From contig NZ_JAEKFH010000003.1 in NCBI RefSeq assembly GCF_016650695.1, positions 2,624,001 through 2,688,000 of the forward strand: DNA of 64,000 nucleotides. Reading direction: 5' to 3'. Of the stretch, positions 9,902 to 18,679 are shown one piece after another (position 1 is the first letter of the stretch; each line of letters begins with the position of its first letter). Both the position numbers and the translations under genes were made by a program. The DNA is from Pseudomonas sp. TH41. Its GTDB lineage: Bacteria; Pseudomonadota; Gammaproteobacteria; Pseudomonadales; Pseudomonadaceae. The notes beneath the pieces are model-generated. The model was not told the DNA's origin and did not search any database. It saw nothing but the letters and a program-made list of their open reading frames with translations.

Positions 9902-12900
9902 GCCAGATCAATCGCCTGTCCAACGGCGGACGGATCGACCGCAACAAAGTGCTGAGCTTCACTTTCAACGGCCAGATCTACAAAGGCTTTGAAGGTGATT
10001 CCCTGGCCGCAGCCTTGCTGGCCAACGGTGTCGACATCATCGGTCGCAGCTTCAAGTATTCCCGTCCGCGCGGCATCTTCGCCGCCGGTGCCGAAGAGCC
10101 GAACGCCGTGCTGCAGATCGGCGCGACCGAAGCCACGCAAATTCCGAACGTACGCGCCACGCAACAAGCGCTGTACCAAGGGTTGGTCGCTACCAGCACC
10201 AACGGCTGGCCGAGCGTGAACAACGACATGATGGGGATTCTCGGCAAGGTCGGCGGCAAGCTGATGCCGCCGGGCTTCTACTACAAAACCTTCATGTACC
10301 CGCAATCGTTCTGGATGACTTACGAGAAGTACATTCGTAAGGCTGCCGGTCTTGGCCGCTCGCCGACCGAGAACGATCCGGACACCTACGACTACATGAA
10401 CCAGCACTGCGACGTGCTGATCGTCGGCGGTGGCCCGGCAGGTCTGGCCGCTGCACTGGCAGCCGCTCGCAGTGGTGCCCGCGTGATCCTCGCCGATGAG
10501 CAGGAAGAGTTCGGCGGCAGCCTGCTCGATTCCCGCGAAAGTCTCGACGGCAAGCCTGCGACCGAGTGGGTTGCCAGCGTGATCGCCGAACTGAAAGACA
10601 CCCCGGACGTGCTGCTGTTGCCGCGCGCCACGGTCAACGGCTACCACGACCATAACTTCCTGACCATTCACGAGCGCCTGACCGATCACCTCGGCGACCG
10701 CGCCCCGATTGGCCAGGTGCGTCAGCGCATCCACCGTGTTCGTGCCAAACGCGTGGTGCTGGCGACCGGCGCTCATGAGCGTCCACTGGTTTACGGCAAC
10801 AACGACGTGCCGGGCAACATGCTCGCTGGCGCTGTCTCGACTTACGTTCGTCGTTACGGCGTGGCACCGGGCAAGAAACTGGTGCTGTCGACCAACAACG
10901 ACCACGCCTACCGCGTTGCTCTGGATTGGCTCGACGCCAGCCTGCAAGTCGTCGCCATCGCCGATGCACGCAGCAATCCGCGCGGCGCGCTGGTTGAGGA
11001 AGCGCGCGCCAAAGGCATCCGCATCCTGACCGGCAGCGCCGTGATCGAGGCCCGTGGCAGCAAGCACGTCACCGCCGCTCGCGTTGCCGCGATCGATGTC
11101 AAAGCGCACGCCGTGACCAGCCCTGGCGAGTGGCTTGAATGCGACCTGGTTGCCAGCTCCGGTGGTTACAGCCCAGTGGTTCACTTGGCATCGCACCTGG
11201 GCGGCAAGCCGATCTGGCGTGAAGACATCCTCGGTTTCGTACCGGGCGAAGCACCGCAGAAACGCGTGTGCGTCGGCGGCATCAACGGCGTCTACGGTCT
11301 TGGCGATTCCCTGGCCGATGGTTTTGAAGGTGGCGCTCGTGCCGCCAGCGAAGCCGGTTTCAGCGTGGTTGCAGGCACACTTCCGAAAGCCCTGAGCCGT
11401 CTCGAAGAGTCGACGCTGGCGCTGTTCCAGGTGCCGCACGAAAAGAACACCGCACGTGCGCCGAAGCAATTCGTCGACCTGCAAAACGACGTCACCGCGG
11501 CGGCCATCGAACTGGCAACCCGCGAAGGCTTCGAGTCGGTCGAGCACGTCAAGCGCTACACCGCACTGGGCTTCGGTACTGACCAGGGCAAACTCGGCAA
11601 CGTCAACGGCCTGGCCATCGCCGCCCGTTCGCTGAACGTGACCATCCCGCAAATGGGCACCACCATGTTCCGCCCGAACTACACGCCGGTGACCTTCGGC
11701 GCCGTAGCCGGTCGTCACTGTGGGCACATCTTCGAGCCTGTCCGTCACACCGCGCTGCATCACTGGCACGTGAAGAACGGCGCCGAGTTCGAAGACGTCG
11801 GTCAGTGGAAACGTCCGTGGTACTTCCCGAAAAACGGTGAAGACCTGCATACCGCGGTCAAGCGCGAATGCAAAGCCGTGCGCGACAGCGTCGGCCTGCT
11901 GGACGCGTCGACCCTGGGCAAGATCGACATCCAGGGCCCGGACTGCCGCGAGTTCCTCAACCGCATCTACACCAACGCCTGGACCAAGCTTGATGTGGGC
12001 AAGGCCCGTTATGGCCTGATGTGCAAAGAAGACGGCATGGTGTTCGACGACGGCGTGACGGCATGCCTGGCCGACAACCATTTCGTGATGACCACCACCA
12101 CCGGCGGCGCTGCACGCGTGCTGCAATGGCTGGAAATCTACCACCAGACCGAATGGCCAGACCTGAAGGTGTACTTCACTTCCGTGACGGACCACTGGGC
12201 AACCATGACCCTGTCCGGGCCGAACAGCCGCAAGCTGCTCAGCCAGGTCACCGACATCGACCTGAGCAACGAAGCCTTCCCGTTCATGACCTGGAAAGAA
12301 GGCCTGGTCGGCGGTGTGCCGGCACGGGTATTCCGGATTTCGTTTACCGGTGAACTGTCGTACGAAGTCAACGTGCAGGCCGACTACGCCATGGGCGTGC
12401 TGGAAAAAATCGTCGAGGCGGGCAAGCAGTACAACCTGACCCCTTACGGCACCGAAACCATGCACGTTTTGCGCGCCGAGAAGGGCTTCATCATCGTCGG
12501 CCAGGACACCGATGGCTCGATGACTCCGGACGACCTGAACATGGGCTGGTGTGTGGGCCGCACCAAACCGTTCTCGTGGATTGGCCAGCGTGGCATGAAC
12601 CGCGAAGACTGCGTGCGTGATCAGCGCAAACAGTTGGTCGGTCTGAAACCGATCGATCCGACCAAATGGCTGCCGGAAGGTGCGCAACTGGTGTTCAACA
12701 CCAAGCAAGCCATCCCGATGAGCATGGTCGGTCACGTCACCTCCAGTTATGCCCATAACTCCCTTGGCTATTCGTTTGCCATGGGCGTGGTCAAGGGCGG
12801 CTTGAGTCGCATGGGTGAGCGCGTGTTCGCACCGCTGGCCGACGGCAGCGTGATCGAGGCGGAAATCGTTTCTTCGGTGTTCTTCGATCCGAAGGGTGAT

Positions 12901-12915
12901 CGCCAGAACATCTGA
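9898..12915 (+). CDS. soxA: Sarcosine oxidase alpha subunit
   Basis: A 1005-residue subunit. The N-terminal 2Fe-2S-like fold (F-N-G-Q-I-Y-K-G-F-E-G-D-S) is degenerate and has no iron cluster. A pyridine-nucleotide-binding module follows (V-L-I-V-G-G-G-P-A-G-L near residue 173). The C-terminal 400 residues form a GcvT/aminomethyltransferase domain that binds folate and accepts the methyl carbon as methylene-THF. It overlaps soxD by four bases. A 1034-residue ORF on the opposite strand is a composition shadow. A REP pair separates it from soxG. Confidence 0.96.
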   Translation: MSQINRLSNGGRIDRNKVLSFTFNGQIYKGFEGDSLAAALLANGVDIIGRSFKYSRPRGIFAAGAEEPNAVLQIGATEATQIPNVRATQQALYQGLVATSTNGWPSVNNDMMGILGKVGGKLMPPGFYYKTFMYPQSFWMTYEKYIRKAAGLGRSPTENDPDTYDYMNQHCDVLIVGGGPAGLAAALAAARSGARVILADEQEEFGGSLLDSRESLDGKPATEWVASVIAELKDTPDVLLLPRATVNGYHDHNFLTIHERLTDHLGDRAPIGQVRQRIHRVRAKRVVLATGAHERPLVYGNNDVPGNMLAGAVSTYVRRYGVAPGKKLVLSTNNDHAYRVALDWLDASLQVVAIADARSNPRGALVEEARAKGIRILTGSAVIEARGSKHVTAARVAAIDVKAHAVTSPGEWLECDLVASSGGYSPVVHLASHLGGKPIWREDILGFVPGEAPQKRVCVGGINGVYGLGDSLADGFEGGARAASEAGFSVVAGTLPKALSRLEESTLALFQVPHEKNTARAPKQFVDLQNDVTAAAIELATREGFESVEHVKRYTALGFGTDQGKLGNVNGLAIAARSLNVTIPQMGTTMFRPNYTPVTFGAVAGRHCGHIFEPVRHTALHHWHVKNGAEFEDVGQWKRPWYFPKNGEDLHTAVKRECKAVRDSVGLLDASTLGKIDIQGPDCREFLNRIYTNAWTKLDVGKARYGLMCKEDGMVFDDGVTACLADNHFVMTTTTGGAARVLQWLEIYHQTEWPDLKVYFTSVTDHWATMTLSGPNSRKLLSQVTDIDLSNEAFPFMTWKEGLVGGVPARVFRISFTGELSYEVNVQADYAMGVLEKIVEAGKQYNLTPYGTETMHVLRAEKGFIIVGQDTDGSMTPDDLNMGWCVGRTKPFSWIGQRGMNREDCVRDQRKQLVGLKPIDPTKWLPEGAQLVFNTKQAIPMSMVGHVTSSYAHNSLGYSFAMGVVKGGLSRMGERVFAPLADGSVIEAEIVSSVFFDPKGDRQNI

Positions 12916-12924
12916 CACCACAAC

Positions 12925-13028
12925 CCCTGTAGGAGCGAGCTTGCTCGCGAAGGACTTGAGGGCGACGCGTTAAACCAGAAAGTACGCGTAATCGTTGGCC
13001 TTCATCGCGAGCAAGCTCGCTCCTACAG
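12925..13028. repeat. REP inverted pair, family A, inside the sox operon
   Basis: Inverted GTAGGAGCGAGCTTGCTCGC copies fill the 144-bp gap between soxA and soxG. Hairpins of this kind can halt exonucleases or transcription, so soxG mRNA level may differ from that of soxBDA. Confidence 0.9.
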
Positions 13029-13059
13029 GTGAGATGCAAGAATTCAGGAAAGGTGCTTT

Positions 13060-13692
13060 ATGACCGCAGCCAATGTTTACCAACAACGCCCAACCACTGG
13101 GGCCAAGGCCGAGTCGTCGCTGCATCATGCCGACCTCGCCAGCCTGGTGGGCAAGGGCCGCAAAAACGCCGGCGTGATCGTGCGTGAGAAAAAACTCCTC
13201 GGCCACCTGACCATTCGTGGCGATGGCCACGATGCGGCGTTCGCCGCGGGTGTGCACAAGGCACTCGGCATCGAATTGCCGGGCGCACTGACTGTCATGG
13301 TCAAAGGCGAAACCAGCCTGCAATGGATGGGGCCGGATGAATGGCTGCTGATCGTGCCGACCGGTGAAGAGTTCGCTGTCGAGCAAAAACTGCGTAAAGC
13401 GCTGGGCGACCTGCACATCGCCATCACCAACGTCAGTGGCGGCCAGCAACTGCTCGAACTGAGCGGCCCGAAGGTGCGTCAGGTACTGATGAAATCCACC
13501 AGCTATGACGTCCACCCGAACAGCTTCCCGGTGGGCAAGGCTGTCGGCACGGTGTTCGCCAAGTCGCAACTGGTGATCCGCCATACCGCTGAAGACACCT
13601 GGGAACTGCTGATCCGTCGCAGCTTCTCGGATTACTGGTGGTTGTGGTTGCAGGATGCGGCGGCTGAGTACGGCCTTAGCGTTCAGGCTTGA
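13060..13692 (+). CDS. soxG: Sarcosine oxidase gamma subunit
   Basis: A 210-residue subunit related to the GcvT fold and completing the heterotetramer. The conserved W-M-G-P-D-E-W-L-L near residue 88 is typical of SoxG. The ribosome site AGGAAAGG precedes the ATG. It is separated from soxA by a REP hairpin, unlike the tightly packed soxBDA genes. Confidence 0.94.
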   Translation: MTAANVYQQRPTTGAKAESSLHHADLASLVGKGRKNAGVIVREKKLLGHLTIRGDGHDAAFAAGVHKALGIELPGALTVMVKGETSLQWMGPDEWLLIVPTGEEFAVEQKLRKALGDLHIAITNVSGGQQLLELSGPKVRQVLMKSTSYDVHPNSFPVGKAVGTVFAKSQLVIRHTAEDTWELLIRRSFSDYWWLWLQDAAAEYGLSVQA

Positions 13693-13702
13693 TCACAACC
13701 TT

Positions 13703-13805
13703 CCTGTAGGAGCGAGCTTGCTCGCGATGGGCTTGAGGACGACGCGTTAACCCAGGCAGTACGCGTTATCGTTGACGCCCATCGCGAGCAAGCTCGCTCC
13801 CACAG
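13703..13805. repeat. REP inverted pair, family A
   Basis: Inverted pair between soxG and purU, again within what is otherwise a single co-directional gene run. Confidence 0.9.
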
Positions 13806-13846
13806 GAGGTAGCGTCGTTTAAAGACCACTCAGGAGTCACCGCACT

Positions 13847-14704
13847 ATGAGCCGCGCCCCAGACACATGGATTCTGACCGCCGACTGCCCAAGCGTTCTC
13901 GGCACCGTGGACGCGGTGACGCGCTTTCTGTTCGAGCAGGGCTGCTACGTCACGGAACACCATTCCTTCGATGACCGGCTCTCGGGCCGTTTCTTCATTC
14001 GTGTGGAGTTCCGTCAGCCTGATGGCTTCGATGAACAGTCGTTCCGCACAGGCCTGGCCGAACGGGGTGAAGCCTTCGGCATGGTTTTCGAACTGACCCC
14101 GCCACACCACCGGCCGAAAGTGGTGATCATGGTGTCCAAGGCCGATCACTGCCTGAACGATTTGCTCTACCGTCAGCGTATCGGCCAACTGTCGATGGAC
14201 GTGGTCGCCGTGGTGTCCAACCACCCGGACCTCAAGCCGTTGGCGGACTGGCACCAGATTCCGTATTACCACTTCCCGCTGGACCCGAATGACAAACCGT
14301 CCCAGGAGCGTCAGGTCTGGCAGGTCATCGAAGAGTCCGGCGCCGAGCTGGTGATCCTTGCCCGCTACATGCAAGTCCTGTCGCCGGAGCTGTGCCGGAA
14401 ACTCGACGGCAAGGCCATCAACATTCACCACTCCCTGCTGCCGGGTTTCAAGGGTGCCAAGCCGTATCACCAGGCCTACAACAAGGGCGTGAAACTGGTG
14501 GGCGCCACGGCGCACTACATCAACAACGACCTGGACGAAGGGCCGATCATCGCCCAGGGCGTGGAGGTGGTGGACCACAGTCATTACCCGGAAGACTTGA
14601 TCGCCAAGGGGCGCGATATCGAAGGGCTGACGCTGGCGCGGGCGGTGGGCTATCACATTGAAAGAAGGGTTTTCTTGAACGCGAACAGAACCGTCGTTCT
14701 GTAG
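13847..14704 (+). CDS. purU: Formyltetrahydrofolate deformylase
   Basis: A 285-residue enzyme hydrolysing 10-formyl-THF to formate and THF. An ACT domain (residues 1-85) is followed by a formyltransferase-fold catalytic domain. The catalytic Asn and His are in I-N-I-H-H-S-L-L-P-G, and the Asp in L-D-E-G-P-I-I-A-Q. AGGAG lies upstream of the ATG. In the betaine cluster it frees THF loaded with C1 units by sarcosine oxidase, so that demethylation can continue. Confidence 0.95.
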   Translation: MSRAPDTWILTADCPSVLGTVDAVTRFLFEQGCYVTEHHSFDDRLSGRFFIRVEFRQPDGFDEQSFRTGLAERGEAFGMVFELTPPHHRPKVVIMVSKADHCLNDLLYRQRIGQLSMDVVAVVSNHPDLKPLADWHQIPYYHFPLDPNDKPSQERQVWQVIEESGAELVILARYMQVLSPELCRKLDGKAINIHHSLLPGFKGAKPYHQAYNKGVKLVGATAHYINNDLDEGPIIAQGVEVVDHSHYPEDLIAKGRDIEGLTLARAVGYHIERRVFLNANRTVVL

Positions 14705-14708
14705 ATCG

Positions 14709-14803
14709 CCATCGCGAGCAGGCTCGCTCCCACAAGGGATTTGTGCCGTACACAAATTCCGGTTACACCCCGATCCACTGTGGGAGCGAGCCTGCTCGCG
14801 AAG
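14709..14803. repeat. REP inverted pair, family A variant
   Basis: Copies read GAGCGAGCCTGCTCGCGA with CCCAC in place of CCTAC, a common sub-type in fluorescent pseudomonads. It lies between purU and fdhA. Confidence 0.88.
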
Positions 14804-14911
14804 AGGCCCTCCCAGGCAACACAAGACACACAGGCAATAACCCGAGCAATCAACGCGCCGCCGATCCAGGGCGACGCGACCGCTACATAAAAACAACAGC
14901 GAGGTGAAAGC

Positions 14912-16111
14912 ATGTCTGGTAATCGTGGTGTCGTGTATCTCGGCAATGGCCAGGTCGAAGTACAGAAAATCGACTATCCCAAAATGCAGGACCCGCGCGG
15001 CAGGAAGATCGAACACGCTGTCATCCTGCGCGTGGTGTCCACCAACATCTGTGGTTCCGACCAGCACATGGTGCGTGGCCGTACCACTGCTCAAACCGGC
15101 CTGGTACTGGGCCACGAAATCACCGGTGAAGTGATCGAGAAGGGCCGCGACGTCGAAAACCTGCAGATCGGCGACCTGGTATCGGTGCCGTTCAACGTCG
15201 CTTGCGGGCGCTGCCGTTCCTGCAAGGAAATGCACACCGGCGTCTGCCTCAGTGTTAACCCGGCGCGTCCGGGCGGTGCCTACGGTTATGTCGACATGGG
15301 CGACTGGACCGGCGGCCAGGCTGAATACGCGATGGTGCCGTACGCTGACTTCAACCTGCTGAAACTGCCGGATCGCGATCGCGCCATGGAAAAAATCCGT
15401 GACCTGACCTGCCTCTCCGACATCCTGCCGACCGGTTACCACGGCGCAGTGACGGCTGGAGTTGGCCCAGGCAGCACCGTGTACATCGCTGGCGCCGGCC
15501 CGGTCGGTCTGGCGGCTGCCGCTTCCGCTCGCTTACTGGGCGCAGCCGTGGTGATCATCGGCGACGTCAACACCGTCCGCCTGGCACACGCCAAGGCCCA
15601 AGGTTTCGAAATCGCCGACCTGTCCCTGGACACCCCGCTGCACGAACAAATCGCCGCACTGCTGGGCGAACCCGAAGTGGATTGCGCCGTCGACGCCGTG
15701 GGCTTCGAAGCACGCGGTCACGGCCATGACGGGGTGAAACACGAAGCTCCGGCCACTGTGCTCAACTCGTTGATGGGCGTGGTCCGTGTGGCGGGAAAAA
15801 TCGGTATCCCTGGCCTGTACGTGACTGAAGATCCAGGTGCTGTGGATGCCGCCGCGAAAATGGGAAGCCTGAGCATTCGCTTCGGTCTGGGCTGGGCCAA
15901 ATCCCACAGCTTCCACACTGGCCAGACGCCTGTGATGAAGTACAACCGCCAGTTGATGCAGGCGATTATGTGGGACCGCATTCATATTGCTGACATCGTT
16001 GGCGTGGAAGTCATCAGCCTGGATGACGCGCCACGTGGGTATGGCGAGTTTGATGCGGGCGTGCCGAAGAAGTTTGTGATTGATCCGCATAAGTTGTTTA
16101 GTGCGGCGTAG
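14912..16111 (+). CDS. fdhA: Glutathione-independent formaldehyde dehydrogenase
   Basis: A 399-residue zinc- and NAD-dependent alcohol-dehydrogenase-family enzyme oxidising formaldehyde to formate without glutathione. Catalytic zinc ligands are in N-I-C-G-S-D-Q-H and L-G-H-E. The structural zinc site is C-G-R-C-R-S-C-K-E-M-H-T-G-V-C. The NAD-binding G-A-G-P-V-G-L-A-A-A is near residue 190. GAGGTG precedes the ATG. It removes formaldehyde made by GbcAB and by sarcosine oxidase when THF is limiting. A strong hairpin follows. Confidence 0.94.
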   Translation: MSGNRGVVYLGNGQVEVQKIDYPKMQDPRGRKIEHAVILRVVSTNICGSDQHMVRGRTTAQTGLVLGHEITGEVIEKGRDVENLQIGDLVSVPFNVACGRCRSCKEMHTGVCLSVNPARPGGAYGYVDMGDWTGGQAEYAMVPYADFNLLKLPDRDRAMEKIRDLTCLSDILPTGYHGAVTAGVGPGSTVYIAGAGPVGLAAAASARLLGAAVVIIGDVNTVRLAHAKAQGFEIADLSLDTPLHEQIAALLGEPEVDCAVDAVGFEARGHGHDGVKHEAPATVLNSLMGVVRVAGKIGIPGLYVTEDPGAVDAAAKMGSLSIRFGLGWAKSHSFHTGQTPVMKYNRQLMQAIMWDRIHIADIVGVEVISLDDAPRGYGEFDAGVPKKFVIDPHKLFSAA

Positions 16112-16129
16112 TTTTGTTTGAGTCAATAG

Positions 16130-16156
16130 GAGGGCGACTTAATGTCGCCCTCTTTA
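16130..16156. terminator. Rho-independent terminator after fdhA
   Basis: GAGGGCGAC and GTCGCCCTC pair in a 9-bp stem with a TTAAT loop, followed by a short T run. It sits between fdhA and the convergent first mini-Rhs gene and could end both. Confidence 0.75.
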
Positions 16157-16213
16157 GGTGTGAGTTTTAGTGTTACGAGAGTTTCAGCTCATTTTTTCGC
16201 CTAATAATTTGCT

Positions 16214-17272
16214 CTATAGTTGCTTTCTGAATTGCATGATCCCGTGGCTAATAGATTCTTGTTCTGACATGAATCGGTTGAGGTTTGAGCTTACGTATCC
16301 GCTGTTTGTAATTTCGAACTTTAAAGAGGTGTGTGCTGCTTTTGAAATTTTTACTTGCTCTATCTGTATCGTGCCTGCCTTCGCCGTTCCACGTGCAGAG
16401 TTCGAGTAAGTCATATCGAAATCATCAGTATAAACAGCAACCACTGCTCCTTTTTTGTGGAGGTTGGCGTAGCTTTGTGCTCCCTCAAATGTATTGGTTA
16501 TAAAGAAGGAGTTACTGCTGTCATGAACTCCTGTGCTTAACATGTTGGTTGCCTTTTCCATGCTTGTGCCGTGAAATCCAAGGAAATTAGATTTTTTATC
16601 ACTCAGGCTGAACGCCGGGTATTGAGATAGTGCGGTACTTATAGTTTTTTGTGCGGGATCTATAACTCCAGCAATATTTTTAACTTTAGGAGACGATTTC
16701 ATTATTCCCGCCCCGCGTAGGAAGGATTTTAGAAAAACCGGCGTATGGCCGTTGCGATCTCGTCGATTGATAGGATCCCCCACGCAATACGCATACGCAT
16801 TCAACCCACCCTCCCCAAACGGACTCCAACTGTCTGGGCTGTTAAACCGCATCAACACCGGGTTAAACGCTCGATAGCCATTCCCCAACAAATAACACCC
16901 CGTCACCGGGTCCGGCCATTCGCCGTTGAAGCCGAGCAGGCTGAGCAAGCCGTTTTCTGGTGGGCGATGACCGTAGGGTGTGTAGGCAAGGAAATGAGTT
17001 CGGGTTGCGTCGATCACTTTCAACACCGAGCGTTGCTGGTCGGTGGCGAGCAGGCGGGTTTCCACGGTGCCGCTCTGGCGCTGTTGTTGCGCCAGCAGTT
17101 GATCGTCGTGCTGCATGATCGAACGCTGCACCGCGCCCTGAATCTCGGTGGCGAGACGATCTTTCAGGTAGAAGTGCCAGATTTTGGCTCGTTCTGACGG
17201 TTCGCAATCAACCAGTCGATCCAGCGGGTCGTAGCGATAGCGGCAGAGCAAGGTTTCGTGGTTGGGGTGCAT
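16214..17272 (-). CDS. Mini-Rhs protein 1, putative ADP-ribosyltransferase tail
   Basis: A 352-residue protein. Residues 1-178 match the end of Rhs/TccC proteins: Y-D-P-L-D-R-L, then L-L-G-F-N-G and G-N-G-Y-R-A-F-N-P, then M-R-F-N-S-P-D-S-W-S-P-F-G and A-Y-A-Y-C. The long YD-repeat shell is absent. The usual D-P-x-G-H is D-R-N-G-H here. The tail (about 180-352) is AT-richer and holds G-F-H-G-T (H234), F-F-I-T, A-Q-S-Y-A (Y268), V-V-A-V-Y (Y281) and candidate glutamates E305 or E320. That order resembles exotoxin A-type ADP-ribosyltransferases, but this is inferred by eye. There is no signal peptide and no neighbouring immunity gene. AGGGAA precedes the ATG. Confidence 0.8.
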   Translation of the reverse strand: MHPNHETLLCRYRYDPLDRLVDCEPSERAKIWHFYLKDRLATEIQGAVQRSIMQHDDQLLAQQQRQSGTVETRLLATDQQRSVLKVIDATRTHFLAYTPYGHRPPENGLLSLLGFNGEWPDPVTGCYLLGNGYRAFNPVLMRFNSPDSWSPFGEGGLNAYAYCVGDPINRRDRNGHTPVFLKSFLRGAGIMKSSPKVKNIAGVIDPAQKTISTALSQYPAFSLSDKKSNFLGFHGTSMEKATNMLSTGVHDSSNSFFITNTFEGAQSYANLHKKGAVVAVYTDDFDMTYSNSARGTAKAGTIQIEQVKISKAAHTSLKFEITNSGYVSSNLNRFMSEQESISHGIMQFRKQL

Positions 17273-17340
17273 GGGACGGGTTCCCTGAGATGTGCGTCGG
17301 TTCAGGATTTTACTGTGGCGTAATGATCTGGGTCTGGGTA

Positions 17341-17355
17341 CTACAGAACTGATAG
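17341..17355 (-). promoter_or_regulatory. Imperfect copy of the mini-Rhs upstream palindrome
   Basis: CTACAGAACTGATAG, one base shorter in the left arm than the perfect form CTATCAGAACTGATAG. It lies 69 bp before the first mini-Rhs start, the same distance as in the other two cassettes. It could be an operator, promoter part or leader hairpin. Confidence 0.6.
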
Positions 17356-17432
17356 GGATGAGCGGATCGGGAAGCGGACGTGACGCGGAGCCTCATGGGT
17401 GGCACTCCCAGGCAGGACGTGGAAATGCTCAA

Positions 17433-18497
17433 TTATTGGCGTAATGCCTTACCCGTTTTTTGCAGGGCATGATCCTGTACTCCGCTCAACAGAGTCCCTC
17501 CAAGGCCATTGAAAACAACGCCGACGACGCCGCTGGGTCTTCGGTCTGTAACGTATTTTTCGGCCCACATAGATGCGGAAGCAGCGTGAGCGCCAGTGTT
17601 ACTGAGTTCCCCGGAACTCACTTTCGTGACGAGTTGTTCATAACGCAAGGCGTGCTCCATCGTTAGCGTGCCATTCCCATGACTGGCTAAATTTGCATTG
17701 ACTGATCCAAGTCTTTGAACGAACGGTTGAGGGTCAGCAACGTTACTAACCACTTGGTCGACATGATGTCTTGCAGACGATATTGGTTCGATCGAAGGTG
17801 CCGAATTTCGTCGTAGTGATTGCTTGGTAGTTGTCCAAATACCCTTGAGAAAACCCGAATTGGTGTTAGTCGGGGGGAAGAGAGGCGTACTACTTAGAAG
17901 GGAGGGCCGTGTGACCGGAACATTAACCGCATTGGAGGCGCCAAACAGCTTTGCAAAAAATGGTGGAACATGCCCCGTTGGATCGCTCCGATTCACCGGA
18001 TCCCCCTTGCAATACGCATACGCATTCACGCCCCCCGCCCCAAACGGACTCCAACTGTCCGGGCTGTTAAACCGCATCAACGCCGGGTTAAACGCTCGAT
18101 AGCCATTACCCAGCAAATAATGCTCCGTCACCGGATCCGGACGTTCGCCGTTGAAGCCGAGGAGGCTGAGCAAGCCGTTCTCTGGTGGGCGATGACCATA
18201 GGGTATGTAGGCGAGGAAATGAGTTCGGGTTGCATCAATTACGTTCAACACGGAGCGTTGCTGGTCGGTGGCGAGCAGACGGGTTTCCACGGTGTCGCTC
18301 TGGCGTTCTTGCTGCGCCAACAATTGATCGTCGTGCTGCATGATCGAGCGCTGCACCGCGCCTTGCACCTCGGTGGCGAGGCGATCCTTGAGGTAGAAGC
18401 GCTGAGTGCTTGCCTCCTTTGAAGGCGTACAAGCGGTTAGCCGATCCAGCGGATCGTAGAGATAGTGACAGAGCAGCGTTTCGCGGTTGGACTGCAT
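17433..18497 (-). CDS. Mini-Rhs protein 2, unknown tail
   Basis: A 354-residue protein whose first 180 residues are nearly the same as mini-Rhs 1 and of identical length (Q-G-A-V-Q-R-S-I-M-Q-H-D-D-Q-L-L in both). It keeps the canonical D-P-T-G-H at the end of the core. The tail is unrelated to that of cassette 1. It is rich in Ser, Ala and Val, with H-H-V-D-Q-V-V and A-S-M-W-A-E-K-Y, and ends in a small-residue glycine stretch. I do not recognise it. No immunity-gene candidate fits in the 160-bp gap that follows. AGGGAG precedes the ATG. Confidence 0.8.
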   Translation of the reverse strand: MQSNRETLLCHYLYDPLDRLTACTPSKEASTQRFYLKDRLATEVQGAVQRSIMQHDDQLLAQQERQSDTVETRLLATDQQRSVLNVIDATRTHFLAYIPYGHRPPENGLLSLLGFNGERPDPVTEHYLLGNGYRAFNPALMRFNSPDSWSPFGAGGVNAYAYCKGDPVNRSDPTGHVPPFFAKLFGASNAVNVPVTRPSLLSSTPLFPPTNTNSGFLKGIWTTTKQSLRRNSAPSIEPISSARHHVDQVVSNVADPQPFVQRLGSVNANLASHGNGTLTMEHALRYEQLVTKVSSGELSNTGAHAASASMWAEKYVTDRRPSGVVGVVFNGLGGTLLSGVQDHALQKTGKALRQ

Positions 18498-18564
18498 GGG
18501 CTGGGCTCCCTGAAAATCCTTTGGTTCAGGGTTTCACTGTGAGGTAATCGGGCGGGGCTGGCTA

Positions 18565-18580
18565 CTATCAGAACTGATAG
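18565..18580 (-). promoter_or_regulatory. Palindrome upstream of mini-Rhs 2
   Basis: CTATCAGAACTGATAG is a perfect inverted repeat (7-bp arms, 2-bp centre), 68 bp before the gene start. The sequence between it and the start is also related to that of cassette 1. Confidence 0.7.
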
Positions 18581-18679
18581 GGGCGGGTGAGGGGGCAAGC
18601 TTAAGCCGCAACGCAATCCGTAGCAGCTGGCGAAGCCTGCTGCTAAAAAGGGTGGTTTTCGTTCCCTGGCTAAAATCGA

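Noticed and set aside
9817..12921. A 1034-codon open frame opposite soxA
   Set aside because: It mirrors a high-GC gene with strong codon bias, has no recognisable domain, and soxA is unquestionable.
16170..16409. Possible immunity gene opposite the mini-Rhs 1 tail
   Set aside because: It lies antisense within the tail coding region, has no ribosome site and no sensible composition.
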